Shown here: positions 16,794 through 25,073 of the stretch, piece after piece
Layout of the letters: every line of letters starts with the position of its first letter
Numbering within the stretch: the first letter of the stretch is position 1
From: Streptomyces actuosus
GTDB lineage: Bacteria > Actinomycetota > Actinomycetes > Streptomycetales > Streptomycetaceae
Direction of reading: 5' to 3'
NCBI RefSeq assembly: GCF_016921115.1
Contig: NZ_JAFFZS010000001.1
Location: 62,001 to 126,000 of the forward strand
Length of the DNA: 64,000 nt
The notes under the pieces: model-generated
Told to the model about the DNA's origin: nothing
Database searches by the model: none
What the model saw: the letters and a program-made list of their open reading frames with translations, nothing else
Translations under genes and position numbers: made by a program

Positions 16794-17153
16794 CGGTCCG
16801 GCGCGGCTGTCCGCCGCACCTCGACGGTCGGCTCCCCGTTCCAGGACGGCGTCGTCTCCGGACGCCGGGGGCCGGCCGTTTCGGTGAGGGAATGTCACTC
16901 AACAAGCCTCCGCCGACTTGAAAGGGCGGGTCGAAGGTCCGATGTGGCCGCTTGACGGGTGGGCAGTTACCCGGACCGCACTTCCACCGGCAGGCGACCA
17001 CGAGCTTCCGAACAGCAAGAACACCGCTACGTCGCGGTGTCACCTCCTGTTCTGCTGGGCGCACGAGAAAGCTTCAGTGACGGACGGCCGGAATCCGCGG
17101 CACCGGGCGTGTGCCTTGGCATCTGTGCCGCGGGAGCGGTGCAGACTGTCGCC
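16794..17153. other. 360-bp gap with nested inverted repeats
   Basis: GAACAG (17010-17015) and CTGTTC (17047-17052) flank a perfect hairpin ACACCGC/GCGGTGT (17021-17027, 17034-17040). It may be a terminator or a structured upstream region. No gene is convincing. Confidence 0.4.
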
Positions 17154-17879
17154 ATGGCCGAGAACGAAGCGCAGGTCAGGCCTCCTGAGTCGCTGCTGCA
17201 GTTGATCGAGAATCTCGCGCGGTTCCATCGCGAGCACGAGGAGTACTACTCTCAGGCGCCCTTGCAGCAGGCCCACGAGTTGCAGGCACGCTCTCGGGTG
17301 CTGAAGGCGCTGGCCGACCGGTGGAGCGAGGTCAGCGTGGGTGAGCAGGCATCGGCGGGCGGCTTCACCGGTGCGGAGGACCTGAATGCCCCCGGACTCG
17401 TCGCGGAGGCAGGAGTCCTGTTCATGGAAGGTGAGGGCGAGCCGGCAGAATTGCAGCGGTTGAAGCGCGAGGTCAGACAGGTCGCGGATGACGCCGAAGA
17501 AACGGGTGCCTGGCTGACTCAGGCGATGGAGCAGGCATGGGAGATCGCGGGGAGCCTGGCCGCCTACCCCGCATTGGCCGACCTGCTCGGGGAACGGCAC
17601 CGGATCATCTGCAATGACTGGCAGTCGGCTGCCCTGCAGTCCCTGGTCGCACGGCTGCTGAGGCGGGCCCTTGACCTCCTGGCCGAAGTCGACTTCGCAC
17701 CGGCGGCACTGCGGACCGACCTGGCAGGCGAACGGCAGGCCCCCGCCTACCTGCACTCGGCTTCCGAACTGCTGGACCGGGCGGCGGACCTCATGGCGGA
17801 GTCGGCAATGCTGGTGCATGACAACGAGCGGCGCTGGCGTGTCTTCCGTGCTCGAGTTCGCGAGTTGCAGTCCGCATAG
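17154..17879 (+). CDS. Conserved-looking helical protein of unknown function
   Basis: 241 aa, all-helical and acidic, with no membrane segment or signal. Long amphipathic stretches (SLLQLIENLARFHREHEEYY, AELQRLKREVRQVADDAEET, LLDRAADLMAESAMLVHD) suggest coiled-coil packing. I do not recognise a family. ATG 17154 lies 6 nt after CAGACT (17142-17147), a leaderless arrangement; no ribosome binding site is close. Codon use is typical of the window. The transposase relic starts just after its stop. Confidence 0.65.
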   Translation: MAENEAQVRPPESLLQLIENLARFHREHEEYYSQAPLQQAHELQARSRVLKALADRWSEVSVGEQASAGGFTGAEDLNAPGLVAEAGVLFMEGEGEPAELQRLKREVRQVADDAEETGAWLTQAMEQAWEIAGSLAAYPALADLLGERHRIICNDWQSAALQSLVARLLRRALDLLAEVDFAPAALRTDLAGERQAPAYLHSASELLDRAADLMAESAMLVHDNERRWRVFRARVRELQSA

Positions 17880-17904
17880 GCAGGTGCGCAGGTGCCGGCG
17901 TGTC

Positions 17905-18060
17905 GCAGCTCGTGGAACAGCCGTCCGATCGCCGGCGGCGGATGCAGTGCGGGCGAGGATCGGCTGGAAGTACGCACTCAGCCGGCCGCCGGAGGATGCG
18001 GGGTTCGATTTCTCGGCGCTCAGCGCGTTCCACTCGCGGCTGTTGACGAGTCCGCACAGT
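17905..18060 (+). pseudogene. Transposase N-terminal fragment (IS1182/DUF772 type)
   Basis: LVEQPSDRR, a one-base shift, then AADAVRARIGWKYALSRPPE and DAGFDFSALSAFHSRLL read as the N-terminal DUF772 region of IS1182/IS5-like transposases. The usual form is SDRQAADAVRARIDWKYAL followed by DPGFDFSVL. Everything downstream (catalytic DDE region, terminal repeats) is missing or unrecognisable. It is a relic of an old insertion. Confidence 0.65.
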
Positions 18061-18277
18061 GCCCACCCTCTCGACCGAACTCACCGCACAGCCTCGAGGA
18101 CGAGATCGCCCAGCGGCTGTCGCCACACCGCACGAGCGGACGTGCCCAGGTGCGCACGAGCGGCGCGGCAACAGTGCCCGGTGGTCACGCGGCCCGTGCA
18201 CCGCCCGCCGGGCGCATGACCCGGCCGGGGACGGACACCCGGGAAGCGCCGTAGCCGCCTCGTGTCGGGAGAGGATC

Positions 18278-18811
18278 ATGAGTCTGATGCGCCTGGCCGG
18301 CCGCCCCATGCTCGCCTCCATGTTCATCGCCGGGGGTATGGAATCCGTGCGCAGGCCCGAGCGGGTCGCGCCGGCCGCCGAGCCGGTGGTGCGGCCGATC
18401 GCCGCCCGGGCGCCCCTGGTGCCTTCGAGCATCGAGCAGGCTGTTCGGCTCAGTGGGGCGGTACAGGTGGTGAGCGGGGTGATGCTCTCCACCGGCCGGA
18501 TACCCCGGGTCGCCGCCCTGACCATGGCGGGCACGCTGGTGCCCACGACGCTGGCCGGGCACCGCTTCTGGGAGGCGGAGGATCCTGCCGAGCGCGCTCG
18601 GCAGCGCGTCCACTTCCTCAAGAACGCCTCCGTCTTCGGCGGACTGCTGATCGCCGCCGCCGACACGGCGGGTGCGCCGTCGCTCGTGTGGCGCGGCCGG
18701 CAGGCCTCGCGCGATCTGCGGCACGACGTACGGCTGGTCGGCCGAACCGTCCTGGCCACCGCCCGGACGGCCGCGGCCCTCCGCCGGGTGCGAGGCAGGC
18801 TGCCCTTCTGA
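18278..18811 (+). CDS. DoxX family membrane protein
   Basis: 177 aa, start set by GGGAGAGG just before ATG 18278. Membrane segments lie at about 6-22, 55-75, 76-95 and 118-135 (LASMFIAGGMESV, LSGAVQVVSGVMLSTGRI, AALTMAGTLVPTTLAGHRFW, VFGGLLIAAADT). The pattern with PTTLAGHRFWE is typical of DoxX. Family members are small integral membrane proteins linked to redox or thiol stress in some actinobacteria; the role here is not shown. The C-terminal 40 residues are basic and cytoplasmic. Confidence 0.88.
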   Translation: MSLMRLAGRPMLASMFIAGGMESVRRPERVAPAAEPVVRPIAARAPLVPSSIEQAVRLSGAVQVVSGVMLSTGRIPRVAALTMAGTLVPTTLAGHRFWEAEDPAERARQRVHFLKNASVFGGLLIAAADTAGAPSLVWRGRQASRDLRHDVRLVGRTVLATARTAAALRRVRGRLPF

Positions 18812-19340
18812 GCGCCGGGGATCCCCGTCCGGCGGCGCCGCCGGCTGTGAGCGGCGGGCCGCGGGGACGTCCCCGATCACGGGGCCGGTGAACCGGGGCG
18901 GACCACCCGCAACGTCCCGGGCGGCCCCGTCACCGCCCGGCCACGCCAAGGCCGCGTGGCTGTGGTCCACGAAGTGATGGGTGGTCCAGGTTCCGAGAGT
19001 TCCGATCCGGCTGCGGGCGGGCTCCGGGGCACCGGTCGGAAATCACGGGCGCCCGGGCGTCCGCGCATCGGCGCCCTCACGCCCTGCCGGAATGCCCGGT
19101 GCGGGCTGCGCCGCCACGGCGCGAACGCCGTCGTCCGTCGCCGTGGAAGGCACATCATGTGGCCCGGTCCCTGCACTCGGGCCCCGGGATGTTTTCGCTC
19201 CGGGCCCATCCATCACCCGGGCGGGCGAGGAAAGGCCCGGCAAAGGCCTCCCTCCGCCGGCAGGGCCCTCAGCCCCTGCCCGGTCGACCGTCGACCGTCG
19301 ACCGTCACCGGATCCGCGTGCCACGCGCCGCGTGCGGTGG
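18812..19340. other. 529-bp gap between convergent genes
   Basis: GC-rich sequence with a short inverted repeat near 19170-19210 and a small GTCGACC repetition near 19283-19305. I see no coding feature. Confidence 0.45.
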
Positions 19341-19601
19341 TCAGCCTCGGGCCGTGGCCGGTCGGCCGTAGCGCCGGTGGAAGCGCTCCAGCCGACCCGC
19401 GGTGTCCACGACGCGTGTCGTGCCGGTGTAGAAGGGGTGGCTCGCCGAGGAGATCTCGACGTCGACCACCGGATAGGTGGTGCCGTCCTGCCACTCGGCC
19501 GTCGCCGTCGAGCGCGCGGTGGAGCGGGTGAGGAACGAGACGCCCGCGGCACGGTCGCGGAAGACGACCGGGCGGGAGACGGGGTGGATGCCGGGCTTCA
19601 T
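19341..19601 (-). CDS. rpmE2: Ribosomal protein bL31, type B (zinc-free form)
   Basis: 86 aa: [20 protein letters not shown] start, later [20 protein letters not shown]. It lacks the CxxC pair of the zinc-binding L31. In Streptomyces and other bacteria the Cys-free forms replace the zinc forms during zinc shortage and are usually Zur-repressed. GAAGGA sits 7 nt before ATG 19601. It follows the bL33 gene by 49 bp on the same strand and is probably co-transcribed. I could not find a clear Zur box upstream of the pair. Confidence 0.93.
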   Translation of the reverse strand: MKPGIHPVSRPVVFRDRAAGVSFLTRSTARSTATAEWQDGTTYPVVDVEISSASHPFYTGTTRVVDTAGRLERFHRRYGRPATARG

Positions 19602-19650
19602 GGTGCTGTCCTTCCTCTCGGCGGTCCGGTGATCGGTGCGGGCGCCCGGG

Positions 19651-19815
19651 TCAGCGTTCCTCTCGGAAGGGGACGTGCTGCCCGGCCACGGGGTCGTACT
19701 TCCGCAGGACCAGCCGGTCGGGATCGTTGAGACGGTTCTTGCGCGTCACATAGGTGACGCCTGTCCCCGCCGTCGACTTCAGCCGGACGACGGGACGCGC
19801 GGTGCTGCGTGCCAC
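19651..19815 (-). CDS. rpmG: Ribosomal protein bL33 (Cys-free form)
   Basis: 54 aa from GTG 19815, with AAAGGAG 5 nt upstream. It begins [20 protein letters not shown], continues through [20 protein letters not shown] and ends PFREER. This is the complete L33 pattern without the zinc-ligand cysteines. It is the first gene of a two-gene unit with bL31B. Cys-free L33/L31 paralogues free zinc from ribosomes when it is scarce (family knowledge). Confidence 0.92.
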   Translation of the reverse strand: MARSTARPVVRLKSTAGTGVTYVTRKNRLNDPDRLVLRKYDPVAGQHVPFREER

Positions 19816-20205
19816 GGGGATCTCCTTTCGCGGACCGACACGGCCTTGTTGATCAGTGCATGCCAGTCACATGACCCTCAACGGCATCGGGCGCACGGAC
19901 ATTCCCACGCCCGCAGGACCACAGGCGCGACGGACGACCGGAGGGCGGGAACCGGGTCCGGCCTCGCCCGGCGACGAGGCGACGGCGGACCCGGAGCCCG
20001 ACGCCCCACAGAGCCCGGCCCGTCCGCGAACGGCGGCCGGCCCTCTCGGCGCACTTCAGGCGTCCTCGCACCCGGCCCGCCGGGCCATCACGCCCGACGC
20101 ACCCTCCGCCACCCGGGCCGACCGTTCGGCGACGTCCAGCCGGACCCGGTGCGGCGCGGAGGTGCGCCGCACGGCACCACCGGGCGGGCGTCGCCCGGCG
20201 CGGCA
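19816..20205. other. 390-bp gap upstream of rpmG and downstream of tetR
   Basis: It should hold the promoter of the ribosomal-protein pair. I found no convincing Zur box (no AT-rich palindrome). A terminator for the tetR gene lies at 20149-20172. Confidence 0.45.
20149..20172 (-). terminator. Hairpin after the tetR gene at 20.2 kb
   Basis: GTGCGGCGC (20149-20157) pairs perfectly with GCGCCGCAC (20164-20172) over a GGAGGT loop. Confidence 0.55.
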
Positions 20206-20799
20206 CTACGACGGCGACGTCCGGATCCCCGCGACGAGTGCCGCGACCAGTCGGCGGGCGTCGTAGCGGGGGTCGCTGTCCGCTCCGATGCAGAGGTTCC
20301 CGACGCCGCGCATCAGTTCGTACGCCCCCAGGTGGGAGCGGACCTCGCCGGCGCCCACCGCCGCGTCGAGCAGACGTGTGCACACGGGCACGAGGCGGTC
20401 GAGGAAGTAGGCGTGCAGCACCTCGAATCCGGCGTCGTCGGAGCGCAGTACCTCGGCGAGGCCGTGCTTGGTGACCAGGAAGTCGACGAAGAGGTCGATC
20501 CACTGCGCCAGCGCGGCGGCGGGCGACGGGCTGCCCTCCAGCAGAGCCGGGCCGGCCTCGGCGCAGGCGTCGACCTGGTGCCGGTACACGGCGATGATCA
20601 GGTCCGCCCGCGTCGGGAAGTGCCGGTAGATCGTGCCGAGCCCGACACCCGCCCTGGCCGCGATGTCACGCACGGGCGCGTCCACGCCCGACGTGACGAA
20701 GACCGCGGCGGCGGCGTCGAGCAGCGCCTCCTTGTTGCGCCGGGCGTCCTTCCGCCCGGCCGGAGCCGCTCGCCCCGCACCCTCCGCGCCGTCCTTCAC
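20206..20799 (-). CDS. TetR family repressor
   Basis: 197 aa from GTG 20799; an adjacent GTG at 20802 is possible, and AAGGAG upstream suits 20799 better. The N-terminal HTH (NKEALLDAAAAVFVTSGVDA, VRDIAARAGVGLGTIYRHFP) is classical TetR. The C-terminal domain resembles SbtR-like regulators (HGLAEVLRSDDAGFEVLHAY). It faces the aldo/keto reductase, and the intergenic region contains two matching palindromes, so repression of both genes is very likely. The ligand is unknown. Confidence 0.92.
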   Translation of the reverse strand: MKDGAEGAGRAAPAGRKDARRNKEALLDAAAAVFVTSGVDAPVRDIAARAGVGLGTIYRHFPTRADLIIAVYRHQVDACAEAGPALLEGSPSPAAALAQWIDLFVDFLVTKHGLAEVLRSDDAGFEVLHAYFLDRLVPVCTRLLDAAVGAGEVRSHLGAYELMRGVGNLCIGADSDPRYDARRLVAALVAGIRTSPS

Positions 20800-20831
20800 C
20801 ACGCACTCCTTCCCGCACCCACTTGCTAAAG

Positions 20832-20872
20832 CGGAACACTGTTCCGTATCGTCGTTCCGGAACAAGGTTCCG
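20832..20872. promoter_or_regulatory. Tandem TetR operators CGGAAC-N3-GTTCCG
   Basis: Two perfect palindromes, CGGAAC-ACT-GTTCCG (20832-20846) and CGGAAC-AAG-GTTCCG (20858-20872), have centres 26 bp apart. They lie between the divergent tetR and aldo/keto reductase genes, the usual place for self-repressing operators. Confidence 0.8.
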
Positions 20873-20954
20873 TTTGCTCATGATGCCAGAGCGGGCCCCG
20901 GCGGCCAAGCCGTGCCCGCCACCGGGAACCCCTTCCCGACGGAGGAGAACAGCC

Positions 20955-21974
20955 ATGCAGTACCGCCCCTTGGGCCGCACCGGCGTGCAGGTCAGCACGC
21001 TCGCGCTCGGCGCGATGAACTTCGGCCGCATCGGCCGCACCACCCAGGACGAGGCGACCGCCCTCGTCGATGCCTCGCTCGAGGCGGGGATCAACCTCGT
21101 CGACACGGCGGACTGGTACAGCGCCGGCGAGTCCGAGGAGATGGTCGGGAAGGCCATAGCGGGCCGCCGGGACGACATCGTCCTGGCCACGAAGGCGACC
21201 ATGCCGATGGGCGACGAGCGCAACCACCAGGGAAGTTCCCGCCGCTGGCTGATCACCGCCCTGGAGGACAGCCTGCGCCGCCTCGGCGTCGACCACGTGG
21301 ATCTCTACCAGATCCACCGGTGGGACCCGAACACCAGCGACGAGGAGACCCTGTCGGCCCTGACCGACCTCCAGCGCGCAGGAAAGATCCGCTGCTTCGG
21401 CTCCTCGACCTTCCCCGCACACCGCGTGGTGCAGGCGCAGTGGGCCGCGCGCGAGCACCACCTGAGCCGCTATGTCACCGAGCAGCCGAGCTACTCGATC
21501 CTGCAGCGGGGAGTGGAGGCTCACGTCCTGCCCGTGGCCGAGCAGTACGGGCTCGGTGTGCTGGTGTGGAGCCCGCTGGCGTCGGGGTGGCTGACGGGCG
21601 CGGTGCGCAGGGGCCGGGACGTCGCCACCCACCGGTCGGCGATCCTGCCGGAACGCTTCGACATGACTCTTGCGCACAACCGGGCCCGGCTCGACGCCGT
21701 GGAGCAGCTGGCCCGGGTGGCGGACGAGGCCGGCCTGACGCTGATCGAGCTCGCGCTGGGCTTCGTGACCGCGCACCCCGCCGTGACCGGTGCGCTGATC
21801 GGCCCACGCACACCGGAGCACCTGCGCACGCAGCTCGCCGCCGCCGACACGGTGCTCTCCGCGGACGTCCTCGACGCGATCGACGCCGTCGTCGCCCCGG
21901 GCACCGACCTGGCCCCGCACGAGAAGCACGACACGCCGCCCGCACTGCTCGACCCCTCACTGCGGCGCCGCTGA
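20955..21974 (+). CDS. Aldo/keto reductase
   Basis: 339 aa, start fixed by GGAGGAG 8 nt before ATG 20955. The catalytic tetrad is D50, Y55, K80 and H121. YGLGVLVWSPLASGWLTG and the C-terminal TGALIGPRTPEHLRTQL match the NADPH-binding side. It reduces aldehydes or ketones with NADPH in the cytoplasm. Divergence from a TetR gene sharing two operators suggests induction by a toxic carbonyl or aromatic compound (inference). A hairpin follows. Confidence 0.93.
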   Translation: MQYRPLGRTGVQVSTLALGAMNFGRIGRTTQDEATALVDASLEAGINLVDTADWYSAGESEEMVGKAIAGRRDDIVLATKATMPMGDERNHQGSSRRWLITALEDSLRRLGVDHVDLYQIHRWDPNTSDEETLSALTDLQRAGKIRCFGSSTFPAHRVVQAQWAAREHHLSRYVTEQPSYSILQRGVEAHVLPVAEQYGLGVLVWSPLASGWLTGAVRRGRDVATHRSAILPERFDMTLAHNRARLDAVEQLARVADEAGLTLIELALGFVTAHPAVTGALIGPRTPEHLRTQLAAADTVLSADVLDAIDAVVAPGTDLAPHEKHDTPPALLDPSLRRR

Positions 21975-22016
21975 CCGGCCGGTCGCGTCCGGTCCCCCTC
22001 GCGGCGGCAGGCCCGG

Positions 22017-22042
22017 CCCGGGAGGCGAGGCCGTCTCCCGGG
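22017..22042 (+). terminator. Hairpin after the aldo/keto reductase gene
   Basis: CCCGGGAG (22017-22024) pairs with CTCCCGGG (22035-22042) over a 10-nt loop. The rest of the 348-bp gap to 22322 shows nothing else. Confidence 0.55.
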
Positions 22043-22322
22043 CGGGTCTTGGCGCTCCGGCGGGCGCCCGCCGACCGGGAGGATGCCGGGACGCCGGCCT
22101 TGGACCCCCGCTCCGGCCCGGGAACGTCCGGGTGGGCCGGGGCGGGGGCACGGCTCCAGGGCTCGTCCACCGTTCGGCCCATCCGGCCGGACCGGGCCGG
22201 ATCCCGGGCGGCGGACCGCCCGCCACGGGGCCGGCAGAGCCGTCGCGCGGATGCGCGGCGGGACGCGCCTGGCGCATCCTTGCTGTGTCGCCCACGCGGC
22301 GGCGCACGGACGAGGTAGGGCG

Positions 22323-25001
22323 ATGACTGCGAGCGCCGGGGACGGACCGGGGACACCCGGGCGGCTGACCACGCTGCTGACCGAGGCTGCGACGGACGCG
22401 GCCCGCGCGGCGGGTGGGCGCGCCGCGGGCGTCTACCTGTGCTCCAGCACGCCGGGGCTGCTGCGGCTGGCCACGCTGGCGGGGCTGCCCGGCGAACTGT
22501 TCCAGCCCTGGTGGCGGGTGCACACCGACCGCCCGTTCCCGGTCGCCGACGCGCACCGGCTGGGCGTGGCCGTGGTGCTGCCGAACGCCACCGAGGCGAT
22601 GCGCCGCTACCCCCAGTTCGCCGCCGGGCTGCCGTTCCCCTTCGGATCGCTCAGTGTGCCGGTCGCGACGCCGCTGCGGTCCTTCGGCGTGCTCACGGTG
22701 CTGCGGCCGTCCGCCCAGGACGTCACGGAGATCGTGGCGGACCGGGACGAGCTGACGCGCATCGCCCACGACCTCGCCAGGGCACTGGTCGGGCTGGAAC
22801 GCGAGGGCCCGATCGTCTGGGACGATCCGCCGCTGTGCGTGCACGCGCCCCCGTCGGACCCGCAGACCGGGCGCGTCGGCTGCTTCGGCTGGGAACCGGA
22901 GACCGACCGGCTCACCGCGGACCGCCGCGCCCGCGCCATGCTGGGCCTGCCGCAGACCGGGAAGCCCGTCACCCTGGCCACGCTGGTGTCGGCGGTGGCC
23001 GCGGAGGACGCCGAGCGGCTGTCCGCCGTCCTGCACGAGACGGCGCACGGCATTCCCCCGATCGTGCCGGTGCCGGTGCACACCGCGGACGGTGCGCTGC
23101 GGCTGCTGGACATCTGGAACGCGCGCACCGAGGGGCCCGGCCACGGGCCGCTGCACGTCAGCGGGGCCGTGCTCGAACCGGTCTCACCGGCCCACGCGGC
23201 GGCCGAGCTGCTGCCCGAAGGCGTGTTCTGCGTGGACCGCCTCGGGGTGGTCGTCTACGCCAACCCGCGTGCTGCGCTCCTGCTGGGCGTGGCCCGCGAC
23301 CGGCTGCTGGGCCGCCCTCTCTGGGAGACGATGCCGTGGCTGGGGAGCCCCGGCAACGAGGACCACCTGCGCGGCGCCCTCCTGGCGTCCGAACCGGTGC
23401 ACTTCCACACCCGGCGCCCCTCCGGCGACGAGGAGGGCCCGCCGGGACCCGCCGAGGGATCGCGCCCCTGGGACGCCGGGGACGGGACGCTTCCCCCCGG
23501 CACCGTCCGGCCGCACGAGCCGGGCACGCAACCCGGGCCGCACGCTGTCGCGGCCGCCGGAACCGCGCCCTCCGCGCACCCCGCCTCCCCCGCATCCGGG
23601 CAGCGCGCCCCGTCGCCCGGTGCCGGCCCTCATCCCCCGCCGTACGAGGGGGACTGGCTCGCCCTCTCCCTCTACCCCGGCGAAGACCTGCTGACCTGCA
23701 CGGTCACCCCGGCCGGCCGGGTCTCGGACACGCCGGCGGCGGACGAGGCCGTACCGGCGGCGCCTGCCGCGCTGCCGGGGACGAACCCGGAGTCCCTGCC
23801 GTACCGGCCGATCGTCCTGGCCATCGCCCTCACCGAGGCGGTGACGGCCCGCCAGGTGTCGGCGGTCGTGATGCAGGAGCTGCTGCCCGCGTTCGGCGGC
23901 CGGAGGCTCGCCATCTACCTGCTGCAGGAGCGGCATCTGTATCTGGCGTGGGAGACCGGTTTCCCGGACGGCTTCCTGTCTCCCTTCGAGGGCGTCGGCC
24001 TGGACGCCCGGCTGCCGGGCGTGGAGACCCTCACCACGGGCCGTCCGCTGTTCTTCGACTCCATGCAGCAGCTCCAGGCCGCCTATCCGGGCATCCCGCT
24101 CGACGCGACGGAGGGTGCCCGCGCGTTCCTGCCGCTGATCGCCTCCGGCCGCCCGGTGGGCTCCTGCATCCTCGGCTTCGACCGACCGCGCAGCTTCAGC
24201 ACCGAGGAACGCACGGTGCTCACCGCGCTGGCCGGTCTGATCGCGCACGCGATGGAGAAGGCCCAGCGCTACGACACCGAGGCCGCCCTCGCCCGCGGAC
24301 TGCAACGCGCCCTGCTCCCCCGGCGGCTGGCCACACACCCCCAGGTCGAGGCGGCCGGCCGCTATCTGCCCGGCACCGAGGGCATGGACGTGGGCGGGGA
24401 CTGGTACGACGTCGTCGAGGCCGGGGACGGGCTTGCCCTGGTCATCGGGGACGTGCAGGGGCACGGCGTGCAGGCCGCGGCCACCATGGGGCAGTTGCGC
24501 AGTGCCGTACGGGCCTTCGCGCTGGGCGACCGGCCGCCCGAGGAGGTCATCGGCGGCACGAACCACCTGCTCATCGACCTCGACCCGGGCCAGTTCGCGA
24601 GCTGCTGCTACGTCCGGCTGGACCCGGCCACCGGGCGGGCCCGGGTAGTGCGTGCGGGGCATCCGCCGCCTTTGCTGCGTCACGCGGACGGCCGTACGGA
24701 GGTCGTGGACCTGCCCGGCGGTGTCGTGCTCGGTGTCGACGCGCGCGCCCACTATCCGGTGGCCGAGCTGGAGATGGAGCCGGGTGCGGTGCTCGCCCTG
24801 TACACCGACGGCCTGGTCGAGCGGCCCGGCACCGACATCGACGACGGCATCACCACCCTGCGGCTCGCCCTGGCCGGGTCGGACGGGCCGCCGGGCAGAC
24901 CGCTGGGCGAGCTCGCCGACCGGCTCACCGCCACCGCGCGGCAGGCCGTCGACCGCCCCGACGACATCGCCCTGCTCCTCGCCGTGCGCCACGGTCCGTG
25001 A
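22323..25001 (+). CDS. Multidomain PP2C phosphatase (GAF-PAS-PAS-GAF-SpoIIE)
   Basis: 892 aa, soluble, start set by GAGGTAGGG before ATG 22323. Domains: GAF-like (about 10-150), PAS-like (about 183-285), PAS (about 292-365, ELLPEGVFCVDRLGVVVYAN), a Pro/Gly-rich linker (366-440), GAF (about 492-655) and SpoIIE/PP2C (about 670-890). Metal-binding aspartates lie in VGGDWYD, IGDVQGHG, LYTDGLVE and RPDDIALLL. Such enzymes dephosphorylate STAS antagonists to release sigma factors; the sensor domains set when. No kinase domain is fused. The next phosphatase gene follows after 72 bp. Confidence 0.92.
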   Translation: MTASAGDGPGTPGRLTTLLTEAATDAARAAGGRAAGVYLCSSTPGLLRLATLAGLPGELFQPWWRVHTDRPFPVADAHRLGVAVVLPNATEAMRRYPQFAAGLPFPFGSLSVPVATPLRSFGVLTVLRPSAQDVTEIVADRDELTRIAHDLARALVGLEREGPIVWDDPPLCVHAPPSDPQTGRVGCFGWEPETDRLTADRRARAMLGLPQTGKPVTLATLVSAVAAEDAERLSAVLHETAHGIPPIVPVPVHTADGALRLLDIWNARTEGPGHGPLHVSGAVLEPVSPAHAAAELLPEGVFCVDRLGVVVYANPRAALLLGVARDRLLGRPLWETMPWLGSPGNEDHLRGALLASEPVHFHTRRPSGDEEGPPGPAEGSRPWDAGDGTLPPGTVRPHEPGTQPGPHAVAAAGTAPSAHPASPASGQRAPSPGAGPHPPPYEGDWLALSLYPGEDLLTCTVTPAGRVSDTPAADEAVPAAPAALPGTNPESLPYRPIVLAIALTEAVTARQVSAVVMQELLPAFGGRRLAIYLLQERHLYLAWETGFPDGFLSPFEGVGLDARLPGVETLTTGRPLFFDSMQQLQAAYPGIPLDATEGARAFLPLIASGRPVGSCILGFDRPRSFSTEERTVLTALAGLIAHAMEKAQRYDTEAALARGLQRALLPRRLATHPQVEAAGRYLPGTEGMDVGGDWYDVVEAGDGLALVIGDVQGHGVQAAATMGQLRSAVRAFALGDRPPEEVIGGTNHLLIDLDPGQFASCCYVRLDPATGRARVVRAGHPPPLLRHADGRTEVVDLPGGVVLGVDARAHYPVAELEMEPGAVLALYTDGLVERPGTDIDDGITTLRLALAGSDGPPGRPLGELADRLTATARQAVDRPDDIALLLAVRHGP

Positions 25002-25073
25002 CGGGCGGGGCCGGGGACGGTACCAGGGGTGACGCCCCTCGCCTCACACGGCGCGGCAGTGTAGACATGGCAC

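Noticed and set aside
19816..19900. Zur box for the ribosomal protein pair
   Set aside because: No AT-rich palindrome resembling the Streptomyces Zur consensus was found.
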